A stretch of DNA of 64,000 bases from Serratia proteamaculans. GTDB lineage: Bacteria > Pseudomonadota > Gammaproteobacteria > Enterobacterales > Enterobacteriaceae. How positions within the stretch are numbered: position 1 is the stretch's first letter; each line of letters starts with the position of its first letter. Under the pieces are notes generated by a model. That model was not told where the DNA came from, ran no database searches, and saw only the letters and a list, made by a program, of their open reading frames with translations. Positions 31,233 through 39,188 of the stretch are shown here, in pieces. The DNA is taken from positions 62,001 to 126,000 of the forward strand of contig NZ_WBKI01000007.1 of NCBI RefSeq assembly GCF_008830365.1, read 5' to 3'. Both the position numbers and the translations under genes were made by a program.

Positions 31233-32252
31233 ATGGCTACCATAAAGGATGTTGCCAGGCTGGCGGGTGTTTCCGTGGCCACGGTATCCCGCGTAATAAA
31301 CAATTCCCCGAAGGCCAGCGAAGGCTCACGCACTGCGGTGCAGGCCGCGATGGAACAACTGCAGTACCACCCAAACGCTAACGCCCGCGCGCTGGCGCAG
31401 CAATCAACCGAAACGCTAGGGCTGATCGTCTCCGACGTGTCCGACCCTTTTTTTGGCGCCATGGTCAAAGCGGTCGAACAGGTGGCCTACGCCACCCATA
31501 ACTTCTTGCTGATTGGCAACGGTTACCATGAGGCGGAAAAAGAGCGTCAGGCAATTGAACAACTGGTGCGCCACCGTTGTGCGGCGTTGGTGGTTCATGC
31601 CAAAAAGCTGACCGACCGTGAGTTAAGTGGCTGGATGCAGCAAATCCCGGGGATGGTGCTGATTAACCGCACGCTGCCGGGCTTTGAATCACGCTGCGTG
31701 GCGCTGGACGACCGTTACGGTGCCTGGCTGGCGACCCGCCATCTGATCCAACAGGGGCACCAGCGCATTGCCATCGTCTGCTCCACCCACCAGATTTCCG
31801 ACGCCGCAGACCGCCTGCAGGGCTATCTCGATGCATTGCAGGAGCATGGCATTGCGGTGGATGAAAAGCTGATCGCCTACGGCGAACCGGACGAAATCGG
31901 CGGTGAACAAGCGATGACCGAACTGCTCGGGCGCGGCAAAAACTTTACTGCAGTGACCTGCTATAACGACTCAATGGCCGCCGGGGCGCTGTCGGTGCTG
32001 AGCGACAACAGTGTCGATGTTCCTGGCCAGATGTCGTTGATTGGTTTTGATGACGTGCTGATTTCACGCTACCTGCGGCCACGCCTGACCACTATTCGTT
32101 ATCCGGTAGTGGCGATGGCGACCCAGGCAGCCGAACTGGCATTGGCGCTGGCCAACAACCAGCCATTGCCGGAGATCACCAATATGTTCAGCCCGACCCT
32201 GGTACGCCGCCATTCGGTGGCCAGCATCAATAACGTTTACGAGCAGAACTAG
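31233..32252 (+). CDS. galR: Galactose operon repressor GalR
   Basis: LacI-family repressor that controls galactose transport and metabolism genes and releases DNA on binding galactose. It has 339 residues from the ATG at 31233, where MATIKDVARLAGVS matches E. coli GalR; an ATG three codons earlier (31224) sits nearer an AGGA and cannot be excluded. The helix-turn-helix and hinge lie in residues 1-60, followed by the periplasmic-binding-protein-like sugar domain (LIGFDDVLISRYLRPRLTT). A GalR-type operator lies just upstream. Its end overlaps the convergent acetyltransferase gene by 4 bp. Confidence 0.96.
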   Translation: MATIKDVARLAGVSVATVSRVINNSPKASEGSRTAVQAAMEQLQYHPNANARALAQQSTETLGLIVSDVSDPFFGAMVKAVEQVAYATHNFLLIGNGYHEAEKERQAIEQLVRHRCAALVVHAKKLTDRELSGWMQQIPGMVLINRTLPGFESRCVALDDRYGAWLATRHLIQQGHQRIAIVCSTHQISDAADRLQGYLDALQEHGIAVDEKLIAYGEPDEIGGEQAMTELLGRGKNFTAVTCYNDSMAAGALSVLSDNSVDVPGQMSLIGFDDVLISRYLRPRLTTIRYPVVAMATQAAELALALANNQPLPEITNMFSPTLVRRHSVASINNVYEQN

Positions 32253-32704
32253 TCCAGTTCCCGGTGATAGACTCGCACCGGGCGGTCGGGGTAATCCAGC
32301 GCGTCGCCGATGTAATGCCAGCCGTGACGTTCGTAATAGCCGCTGAAGTCACTGTAGAGATACAGCTCGCTGAAGCCGGCGCCCCGGCTGTAGTCCTGCA
32401 CATGCTGCTGCAGCCGTAAACCCAGCCCGCTACCGCGTTGGCTTTCATCGACATACAGCGCCGCCAGCCAGGGCGTCAGATCCTGGCGGCTGATCAAATC
32501 GCAGCGCCACAGGCCCACGGTGCCGACCAGTTTGTCTCCCAGCAGAGCAATAAAAGTGATGGGCAAATCCGCCCCACGCAGCCCACTGTCTACCACGCTG
32601 GCGAAAAATTCCCGGCTGCTTTCGCTACCAAAGGCCCGCCACTGCCAGTCGATCACCTGCTGTCGGTACTGTGGATAATCCGCCAGAAGCACAATGTTAA
32701 TCAT
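32249..32704 (-). CDS. GNAT-family N-acetyltransferase, substrate unknown
   Basis: A 151-residue acetyltransferase from the ATG at 32704, preceded by a G-rich ribosome site (AAAGGGGGGGAG). The acetyl-CoA pyrophosphate loop is visible as DESQRGSGLGLRLQQHV (Q/R-x-x-G-x-G/L), with the core strand LAALYVDE before it and YYERHGWHYIGD near the C terminus. The N-terminal INIVLLADYPQYRQQVIDW is typical of small GNATs of unassigned substrate. It converges with galR, sharing 4 bp. No functional partner is evident. Confidence 0.85.
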   Translation of the reverse strand: MINIVLLADYPQYRQQVIDWQWRAFGSESSREFFASVVDSGLRGADLPITFIALLGDKLVGTVGLWRCDLISRQDLTPWLAALYVDESQRGSGLGLRLQQHVQDYSRGAGFSELYLYSDFSGYYERHGWHYIGDALDYPDRPVRVYHRELD

Positions 32705-32853
32705 CTCCCCCCCTTTCCCGTTGCCCAAGATCAGTCTACGGGCGTTTGCAGACAACGCAATCCCGGCGACAAAAAGCCACGCAGCCAAGGGCTAACCCTA
32801 TGCTAGACTGAGCATTATTTGCCACAGCGGATGTTGAAAGGGGTAAGCCATTG

Positions 32854-33864
32854 ATGATCACCATGTTGGATGTTTCCATTCGCGCTGGGGTCTCTAAGGC
32901 CACGGTCTCACGCGTGTTAAATGGCACCGGCCAGGTGAAAAAAAGCACCCGCGACGCGGTGTTCAAAGCGATGGACGACCTGGGTTACCGCCCGAATTTC
33001 CTCGCCCAATCGCTGGCGAATAAAAGCTCCAACAGCATTGGACTGGTAGTCTCCAACTTCGACGGCCCCTACTTCGGCCGTCTGCTGCGTAAAGCCGCCA
33101 AGCTGATCGAAGCCAGCGGCAAGCATCTGATTGTCACCGACGGCCACGACACGCCGGAAGACGAGCTACAGGCAGTGCGACTGCTGGCCGATCGCCGTTG
33201 TGACGCCATCATTCTGTATACCCGATTTATGTCCGAATCTGCGCTGATGAACTTGCTGGGAAGCCTGCCGGTGCCGATCATGGTGATCAACCGCGATCTG
33301 CCACAGGCACGCGAGCGCTGCGTGTTCTTCGAACAGCAGAGGGCCGCCTTCCACGCGGTGGATTATCTGATCCGGCAAGGGCACCGCGAGATCGCCTGTA
33401 TTACGGGGCCGATCGCCACGCCCACCGCTCAGGCGCGGTTGGCGGGTTATCAGCAGGCGCTTGATCATCATGAGATTGCCTTCGACCACGCCCGTGTAGC
33501 CTATGGCGACAGCAGCGTGCAAAGCGGCTATCAGGGTGCCCGCAGTTTACTGGCCAGGGATAGCGGCTTTAGCGCACTGTTCGCCTGCAACGACGACATG
33601 GCGGTCGGCGCCATGAAGGCGCTGCACGATGCAGGCAAACGCCTACCGCAGGATGTCTCCCTGTTTGGCTTTGACGACGAGCCCAGCGCCGCCTATTTGC
33701 AACCTGCGCTGTCCACAGTTTATCTGCCGATCGACGTGATGATCGAAGCCGCCATCAGCCAGGCTTTCCGCCTGATTAAAGGAGAGAATATACAGCCACT
33801 CCCTCCTTTCACCGGTGAACTACGGCTGCGTGAATCCGTGATACCCGGCCCCTACGCCAACTGA
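32854..33864 (+). CDS. LacI-family transcriptional regulator, AscG-like
   Basis: A 336-residue LacI-family regulator. The helix-turn-helix is at residues 5-25 (DVSIRAGVSKATVSRVLNG). The sugar-binding domain resembles E. coli AscG, the repressor of the cryptic asc beta-glucoside operon: GLVVSNFDGPYFGRLL, CDAIILYTRF and ALFACNDDMAVGAMKALHDAG. I chose the ATG at 32854, 10 nt after a GGGG site; a TTG one codon earlier and an ATG at 32863 are alternatives. No asc-type PTS or phospho-beta-glucosidase gene is adjacent, so the target is unknown; it may act on genes elsewhere. Confidence 0.85.
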   Translation: MITMLDVSIRAGVSKATVSRVLNGTGQVKKSTRDAVFKAMDDLGYRPNFLAQSLANKSSNSIGLVVSNFDGPYFGRLLRKAAKLIEASGKHLIVTDGHDTPEDELQAVRLLADRRCDAIILYTRFMSESALMNLLGSLPVPIMVINRDLPQARERCVFFEQQRAAFHAVDYLIRQGHREIACITGPIATPTAQARLAGYQQALDHHEIAFDHARVAYGDSSVQSGYQGARSLLARDSGFSALFACNDDMAVGAMKALHDAGKRLPQDVSLFGFDDEPSAAYLQPALSTVYLPIDVMIEAAISQAFRLIKGENIQPLPPFTGELRLRESVIPGPYAN

Positions 33865-33971
33865 TCCCTTCGGGCGCTGGCGCTGATTGCGCGCCGCGCC
33901 GCATTTCCCCCACTGCGATTTCCCTTGCCTGCCACTTAGTCGCATATTGTCACAATAATAGCCTTTACACT

Positions 33972-33991
33972 ATATAGCATAAAAGCTATAT
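33972..33991. promoter_or_regulatory. Inverted-repeat operator before the HigA-type gene
   Basis: ATATAGC (33972-33978), a 6-bp A-rich spacer and GCTATAT (33985-33991) form a perfect 7-bp inverted repeat, 63 bp upstream of the XRE gene. TTTACA at 33964-33969 could serve as a -35. The repeat fits a dimeric HTH antitoxin operator, so autoregulation is inferred. Confidence 0.65.
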
Positions 33992-34054
33992 TTGAGTGCA
34001 GCCGTCGAGCGATTCGACAACTGATTTTTATTTGGCAACCCAGAGGTAACGCAT

Positions 34055-34357
34055 ATGGCTAAGCCTTTAGCAAACCTAATCGAAAAGCTTGATCCCGCCG
34101 TGGTTGAAGCGGCGAGGCAGAAAGCGGACAAAGAAATTTTTGAATTGCGGCTGGCAATGCTGCGGGAAGAACTGGCGGTGTCCCAGGTGGAACTGGCGAA
34201 ACGACTGGGCATCAGCCAGCCTTCGGTCGCCAATCTGGAAAAACGGGGTAGCGAAATTAAACTCTCGTCACTGAAGCGCTACATCGAAGCCATGGGCGGC
34301 ACACTCTCGCTGGAGGTCCAACTGCCCAACGGTCAGCATCGACGGATGACGTTGTGA
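34055..34357 (+). CDS. XRE/HigA-type antitoxin-like HTH protein without adjacent toxin
   Basis: A 100-residue protein with an N-terminal helical arm (KLDPAVVEAARQKAD), a central helix-turn-helix (SQVELAKRLGISQPSVANLE, residues about 44-63) and a C-terminal segment (LSSLKRYIEAMGGTLSLEVQLPNG). This layout is the antitoxin of HigB/Gp49-type type II toxin-antitoxin modules, where the toxin gene normally lies directly upstream. Only about 190 bp without a toxin reading frame separate it from the AscG-like gene. AGAGGTAAC gives a good ribosome site. It may be a solitary regulator left after toxin loss, or control a remote toxin. Confidence 0.8.
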   Translation: MAKPLANLIEKLDPAVVEAARQKADKEIFELRLAMLREELAVSQVELAKRLGISQPSVANLEKRGSEIKLSSLKRYIEAMGGTLSLEVQLPNGQHRRMTL

Positions 34358-34360
34358 GAC

Positions 34361-34383
34361 GGGCGCAGTTTTAAACTGCGCCC
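34361..34383. terminator. Bidirectional terminator between the XRE gene and lysA
   Basis: GGGCGCAGTTT (34361-34371) and AAACTGCGCCC (34373-34383) are perfect complements around a single base. The A/T base of the stem supplies U-rich ends in both directions. It lies between convergent stops. Confidence 0.8.
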
Positions 34384-34390
34384 GAAGCAC

Positions 34391-35653
34391 TCAGATCAGT
34401 TCCAACGCAATCAGCTCTTCAATGGTTTGGCGGCGACGGATCAAACGAGGTTCGCCGTTCTCAAACAGCACTTCCGGCAGCAGCGGGCGGCTGTTGTAGT
34501 TCGAAGACATCGATGCGCCATAAGCGCCGGTGTCATGGAACACCAGATAATCGCCGACCTGCACCGGCGGCAGTTCGCGGGTTTCAATACCGCCACCGGC
34601 CTGCTGGGTAAAGACGTCACCGGACTCACACAGCGGCCCGGCAATCACGGTATCGCGCAGCGGCTGGTTGGCGCTATCGCGGCCATCGGCCGGCAGCAGG
34701 GAAATATGGTGGTAACTGCCATACATCGCCGGACGCATCAAATCGTTAAAACCGGCGTCCACCAGCACAAAGTGGCGGCTGCCCATGTCTTTTACCGCGC
34801 GCACCTCTGCCACCAGCACCCCGGCTTCCGCCATCAGGAAGCGCCCTGGTTCAATTTCCAGACTCACCGGATGACCCAGATGGGCGGCAATACGCTCGCG
34901 CGCGCTGTTCCACAGGCCAAAATAGTGTTCGGTATCAATCGCCTCTTCGCCGTACTGATACGGGATCGACAGGCCGCCACCGGCGGAGATAGCGCTGATA
35001 TCCTGACCCAGGTCGATCACCTGCTGCACCATGGCATCGCACACGCGCTCCAGATGCTGGTAATCCACCCCCGAACCGATATGCATATGCACCCCGATCA
35101 ATTTCAGGCCGTACTGCTGAATTTTTTCCACTGCCTGCGGCAAATCGGCATACCAAATACCGTGCTTGCTGTTCTCACCGCCGGTGTTGGTTTTCTGGCT
35201 GTGACCGTGGCCGAAGCCCGGGTTAATGCGTAGCCACACCGGGTGCCCGGCAGAAACCTGGCCCAGTTGCTCCAGCATGTCGATCGAACCGACGTTGACC
35301 GGGATTTTCAATTCACTGACGCGCGCCAGCGTTGCATGATCCAATACGTCGGCGGTAAATACGATTTCGCTTGGCTCACCACCCGGCTGAAAACCGGCCT
35401 GCAATGCACGTTCAACCTCCCCCAACGACACCGAATCCACCTTGACGCCCTGCTCACGCATCAGGCGCAGAATATGAATATTCGAACAGGCCTTTTGGGC
35501 AAAACGGATCACATCAAAATGACGCAGTTGGCTGATGCGCTCGCTAATGATAGCGGCGTCATAGGCCCATACCGGGCAACCAAAACGCTGAGGCAAGGCC
35601 AACAGGTTAGCGGCATTAAGGGCAGTCGTCGTATCGTGTAAAGCACGTGGCAT
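34391..35653 (-). CDS. lysA: Diaminopimelate decarboxylase LysA
   Basis: PLP enzyme that converts meso-diaminopimelate to L-lysine, the last step of the lysine pathway. It has 420 residues, equal to E. coli. It belongs to the fold-III (alanine racemase-like) group: the PLP lysine is Lys54 in FAQKACSN. HMHIGSGVDY, the glycine-rich GGGLSIPY and LCESGDVFT near the C terminus complete the active site. It is divergent from lysR across 132 bp, which is where LysR with diaminopimelate would act. The minus-strand ribosome site is GGGGATA. Confidence 0.97.
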   Translation of the reverse strand: MPRALHDTTTALNAANLLALPQRFGCPVWAYDAAIISERISQLRHFDVIRFAQKACSNIHILRLMREQGVKVDSVSLGEVERALQAGFQPGGEPSEIVFTADVLDHATLARVSELKIPVNVGSIDMLEQLGQVSAGHPVWLRINPGFGHGHSQKTNTGGENSKHGIWYADLPQAVEKIQQYGLKLIGVHMHIGSGVDYQHLERVCDAMVQQVIDLGQDISAISAGGGLSIPYQYGEEAIDTEHYFGLWNSARERIAAHLGHPVSLEIEPGRFLMAEAGVLVAEVRAVKDMGSRHFVLVDAGFNDLMRPAMYGSYHHISLLPADGRDSANQPLRDTVIAGPLCESGDVFTQQAGGGIETRELPPVQVGDYLVFHDTGAYGASMSSNYNSRPLLPEVLFENGEPRLIRRRQTIEELIALELI

Positions 35654-35785
35654 GGTGATATCCCCAAATCAATTGTAATTGCTGTAATACCCCAATATTG
35701 CCGCACTCTTTCTTGGGTGGAAAATATCTATTTAGCCAGAGTCTATTCATCTATGATATGGCTTTGCTCATTATGGACACTGCCG

Positions 35786-36709
35786 ATGCACGCGATAACC
35801 CTGCGCCAGATTGAAATCTTCTATGCGGTGATGACCACCGGCAATCTGACCGAGGCCGCTGCGCTGCTGCAAACCTCGCAACCCACCGTCAGCCGTGAAC
35901 TGGCGCGCTTCGAAAAGCTGATCCAACTGCAATTGTTCGAACGGGTGCGCGGCCGGTTATCTCCGACGGTGCAAGGCCTGCGGCTGTTAGAGGAGGTGCA
36001 ACGCTCCTATTACGGTCTGGATCGCATCGTCAATGCCGCCGCCGGTATCCGCCAGTTCCAGCAGGCGCAGCTGTCGATTGCCTGCCTGCCGGTGTTCTCA
36101 CAATCACTACTCCCCGCCGTGTGCAAACCCTTTATCGATCGTTATCCCGAAGTGAGTTTCAGCGTAATACCGCAGGAATCACCGCTGCTGGAGGAGTGGT
36201 TGTCGGCACAGCGTCACGACTTGGGGCTGACGGAAAATACTCTGACCCCGGCGGGAACCGAACGCATGACGCTGATGACCTTGAACGAGGTCTGCGTGCT
36301 ACCGGCCGGGCACCCCTTGCTGGCAAAAACGGTACTGACGCCGCAGGATTTTGCCGGGCAAAACTTTATCAGCCTGTCGAATACCGACAGCTATCGTCAG
36401 TTGCTGGATTCGCTGTTCAGTGAGGAAGGCGTTAACCGCCGTCTGGTGATGGAAACCCACAGCGCCGCGTCGGTCTGCGCCATGGTTAAAGCAGGGGTGG
36501 GCGTGTCGATCGTTAACCCGCTGACGGCGCTCGATTACGCCAGTGATGGCCTGCACGTGCGGCCATTCAGCGTTGAAGTACCCTTTACCGTCAGTCTGAT
36601 CCGGCCGCTGCACCGCCCATCGTCGGCGCTGGTCACGGCCTTTACTCAGCATTTGCAACAGCAAGCGGAGACACTCCCCGCCCGCCTGGCTGCGGTAATT
36701 ACACGCTAG
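35786..36709 (+). CDS. lysR: Transcriptional activator LysR of lysA
   Basis: Founding member of the LysR family; activates lysA when diaminopimelate accumulates and represses itself. It has 307 residues from the ATG at 35786, where MHAITLRQIEIF aligns with E. coli LysR; an upstream in-frame ATG at 35717 lacks homology. The winged HTH (GNLTEAAALLQTSQPTVSRELARFE) is at about residues 20-44. The effector domain retains SPLLEEWLSAQRHDLGLTE and THSAASVCAMVKAGVG. Its last 11 bp overlap the convergent MFS gene. Confidence 0.96.
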   Translation: MHAITLRQIEIFYAVMTTGNLTEAAALLQTSQPTVSRELARFEKLIQLQLFERVRGRLSPTVQGLRLLEEVQRSYYGLDRIVNAAAGIRQFQQAQLSIACLPVFSQSLLPAVCKPFIDRYPEVSFSVIPQESPLLEEWLSAQRHDLGLTENTLTPAGTERMTLMTLNEVCVLPAGHPLLAKTVLTPQDFAGQNFISLSNTDSYRQLLDSLFSEEGVNRRLVMETHSAASVCAMVKAGVGVSIVNPLTALDYASDGLHVRPFSVEVPFTVSLIRPLHRPSSALVTAFTQHLQQQAETLPARLAAVITR

Positions 36710-37853
36710 CCGGGCGCTTGGCGCGGCTGAAGGTTACCATGCAGAGCAGCAGCCCCAGCAGCGCAATCCCTGCAGCGGCCAGCGGTACGCTGGTCAAGCC
36801 CAGCCCCTGCGCAATCACCACACCGCCGACCCAAGCACCGATGGCATTACCAACGTTGAACGCGGCAATGTTCAGCGTAGAGACCAGGTTGGGGGCTTTT
36901 TTACCGTAGGTGACCACGTTGATCTGCAGCGCCGGTACGGCGGCAAACGCGGCGGCGGCCCATAGGAACAGGGTGATCTCTGCCGGGACCATCGAATGGC
37001 TGGTCCAACTGAACAGCGCAGCGAAACAGGCGATCACCAGGTAGGTACAGGTCAGTGTCAGCGGCAAACGCCAGTCTGCCAGACGGCCGCCCAGGATATT
37101 CCCCAGCGTCAGACCCACCCCCATCAGCAACAGCGTCCAGCTCACCCCATGCGATGAAACGCCGGTCACTTCGGTCAGCAATGGCGCAATGTAGGTAAAC
37201 AGCGCGAACATCGATGCGGCAAAGGCCACGGTCATCAGCAGCGAAAGCCAGATGCCAGCGCCACGCAGCGCCGCCAGTTCTTTTTTCAGGTCGGTCGGTG
37301 CCTCGTCCTTCACCGTTGGCAGCTTGCTATACAGCGCCAACAGAGAGAACACACCGATCACCGCCACGGCCCAGAACGTCGAGCGCCAACCCAGTGCCTG
37401 CCCCAGCGCGGTACCGAGCGGCACCCCAAGCACGTTAGCCAGCGTCAGGCCGGTAAACATCAGCGCCACGGCAGAGGCCCGGCGGTTTGCCGGAACCAGG
37501 TTGGCCGCCACCACCGCGCCAATACCAAAGAACGCACCGTGACACAGGGCAGTGATAATGCGCGCCAGCATCAGGAAGTCGTAGCTGTAACCCAGGGCGC
37601 ACATAATATTACCGAAGATGAAAATCACCATCAGCAGTAACAGGGTCTTTTTACGCGGTAGCTTCGCCGTCAACAGCGCCATGATTGGTGCGCCGATAGC
37701 CACGCCAAGCGCATAGCCACTGATCAACCAGCCGGCAGAAGGAATAGAAACCTGCAGGTCTCTGGCGACCTCAGGCAGCAACCCCATAATAACGAACTCG
37801 GTGGTGCCGATAGCAAATGCACTTAATGCCAGTGCGAGCAGAGAAACAGGCAT
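36699..37853 (-). CDS. MFS efflux transporter, AraJ/YdhP-like (DHA1 family)
   Basis: Inner-membrane drug:H+ antiporter-type carrier, 384 residues from the ATG at 37853, with a GGGAG site 8 nt upstream; a TTG at 37868 is a weaker start. About twelve hydrophobic helices are visible. Family motifs include GTTEFVIMGLLPEVA in helix 1, the loop 2-3 motif (ALLTAKLPRKKTLLL) and GAFFGIGAVVAANLV. It resembles E. coli YdhP and AraJ, whose substrates are poorly defined. Two hairpins lie in its leader. Its 3' end overlaps that of lysR by 11 bp, an antisense overlap. Confidence 0.86.
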   Translation of the reverse strand: MPVSLLALALSAFAIGTTEFVIMGLLPEVARDLQVSIPSAGWLISGYALGVAIGAPIMALLTAKLPRKKTLLLLMVIFIFGNIMCALGYSYDFLMLARIITALCHGAFFGIGAVVAANLVPANRRASAVALMFTGLTLANVLGVPLGTALGQALGWRSTFWAVAVIGVFSLLALYSKLPTVKDEAPTDLKKELAALRGAGIWLSLLMTVAFAASMFALFTYIAPLLTEVTGVSSHGVSWTLLLMGVGLTLGNILGGRLADWRLPLTLTCTYLVIACFAALFSWTSHSMVPAEITLFLWAAAAFAAVPALQINVVTYGKKAPNLVSTLNIAAFNVGNAIGAWVGGVVIAQGLGLTSVPLAAAGIALLGLLLCMVTFSRAKRPASV

Positions 37854-37876
37854 GCGTAACGCTCCCAATTAACAAA

Positions 37877-37945
37877 GCCCCGGCGTCAGGCGCCCGAGGC
37901 CGGTAAAAACACACAAAATTATCGGGCAACCTGACAGGCTGCCCG
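37877..37945 (-). promoter_or_regulatory. Two consecutive hairpins in the leader of the MFS gene
   Basis: On the minus strand a 23-nt near-palindrome (37945-37923; arms CGGGCAGCCTG and CAGGTTGCCCG with one mismatch) is followed by the T-rich tract ATAATTTTGTGTGTTTTT, like an intrinsic terminator. A second GC hairpin at 37900-37877 is followed by TTTGTT and ends about 24 nt before the ATG. This layout fits an attenuator or a protein-bound leader. The rest of the 300-bp gap to the next gene (37946-38170) is AT-rich and holds nothing else recognised. Confidence 0.45.
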
Positions 37946-38170
37946 TGGAAAAGGTCAGAGAGGGTGTTCCAAGAGCCAGGGAAATGTATTTAACCCTATA
38001 ATTATTAAGTCTTATTCACTCTTTTCACGTTACAGAAATTACACCTCGCCCCACGAGTTAACCAGTGAGAAAGCCAGAGTAGCGCACAAAAAGCCCCCAT
38101 GAGCCGACTAACCGCTTGAATGCGCTACCGATCAAAAATGTGTGAAAATATTACTGCCGTGTTAACGATA

Positions 38171-39079
38171 TCAGCGCAGCGTCGCCCGCCAACTAGCATC
38201 GGTGGCAAACCACTCCACCAAAAAATCCAGCATGGTTCTCAGGGTCGCCGGCATCTGTCGGCGTGAAGTATAAATGCCGTAAATACCCATCGATTGAGGC
38301 CGATACTCCGGCATTAGTTCAATCAGATCACCACTGGCCAGCAGCGGCGCCGCCGAATAGTAAGGTTGCATCGAAATACCCGCCCCCTGCACCGTACCCG
38401 CCATCAATACCACCGACTCATTGGCACTCAGGTTGCCGCTGACCGCGACCGCCGACTTCACCCCCTGGTGATCAAAATGCCACAGGCTTTTACCGAAGTA
38501 GGAATAAGTCAGGCAGTTGTGTAACGCCAGATCCTGCGGATGACGCGGCGTGCCGTACGCCGCCAGATAAGCCGGAGAGGCACAGACCACCGAGGCACAA
38601 GAGGATAAAGGCCGGGCGATCAAATTGGGATCCAGCTCGTTGGTAATTCGCAGTGCCAAATCGATACGCTCTTCGACCAGATTCACCGTGCGATTATTCA
38701 TTTGCAGATCCACCGCGACCTGCGGGTGGCGCTTCAGGTATTGGGCTACCGCCCCCACCAGCGCCGTCTGGCCCAGGGACTGTGAGCAGGTGATACGCAA
38801 CAGACCGCGCAGCTCATCGCTCTGTTCCCCTTCAACCAAATCAATCTCACCCGCCAGCGCCAGCATCTGCCGACAACGCTCCAGCGTGCGCTCACCGGCG
38901 TCAGTCAGGCTAAGCTTACGGGTAGTGCGATGCAGTAAACGTGCACCGGCCCATTGCTCCATCTGAGCCAAATAGCGCGTCACCATAGCTCGTGACATTT
39001 CCAACGTTTCCGCTGCCGCAATCATGCTGCCACGGTCAACGATGGTGATAAAAACCTCAGCTGCGGTAATGCGATCCAT
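38171..39079 (-). CDS. LysR-family regulator, divergent from the MBL-fold gene
   Basis: A 302-residue LysR-type regulator. The N-terminal winged HTH (GSMIAAAETLEMSRAMVTRYLAQMEQ) is at about residues 17-42, with the linker helix RTTRKLSLTDAGERTL. The substrate domain follows the CrgA/DmlR pattern (DLALRITNELDPNLIARPLSS, LTYSYFGK). It is divergent from an MBL-fold protein and a DsbA-like gene, which it probably controls. A short inverted repeat in the 109-bp shared promoter supports this. The effector is unknown. Confidence 0.88.
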   Translation of the reverse strand: MDRITAAEVFITIVDRGSMIAAAETLEMSRAMVTRYLAQMEQWAGARLLHRTTRKLSLTDAGERTLERCRQMLALAGEIDLVEGEQSDELRGLLRITCSQSLGQTALVGAVAQYLKRHPQVAVDLQMNNRTVNLVEERIDLALRITNELDPNLIARPLSSCASVVCASPAYLAAYGTPRHPQDLALHNCLTYSYFGKSLWHFDHQGVKSAVAVSGNLSANESVVLMAGTVQGAGISMQPYYSAAPLLASGDLIELMPEYRPQSMGIYGIYTSRRQMPATLRTMLDFLVEWFATDASWRATLR

Positions 39080-39095
39080 GATTCGTCCGATTTAC

Positions 39096-39110
39096 GCAAT
39101 GAATAATTGC
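39096..39110. promoter_or_regulatory. Inverted repeat in the LysR / MBL-fold intergenic region
   Basis: GCAAT (39096-39100), GAATA, ATTGC (39106-39110) form a 15-bp dyad of the size of a LysR-type binding site. It sits 17 bp from the regulator's start codon and about 80 bp from the divergent gene. Confidence 0.5.
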
Positions 39111-39188
39111 TCATTATCCGGTTTTTCTATCGCTTTATGCAACCTAACATCTATACAACATTTAATCGTTACCCAAGGACCTCTGACC

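Noticed and set aside
33865-34054. Hidden toxin gene or remnant before the HigA-type antitoxin
   Set aside because: All frames were read by eye; none shows a HigB/RelE-like sequence or adequate length.
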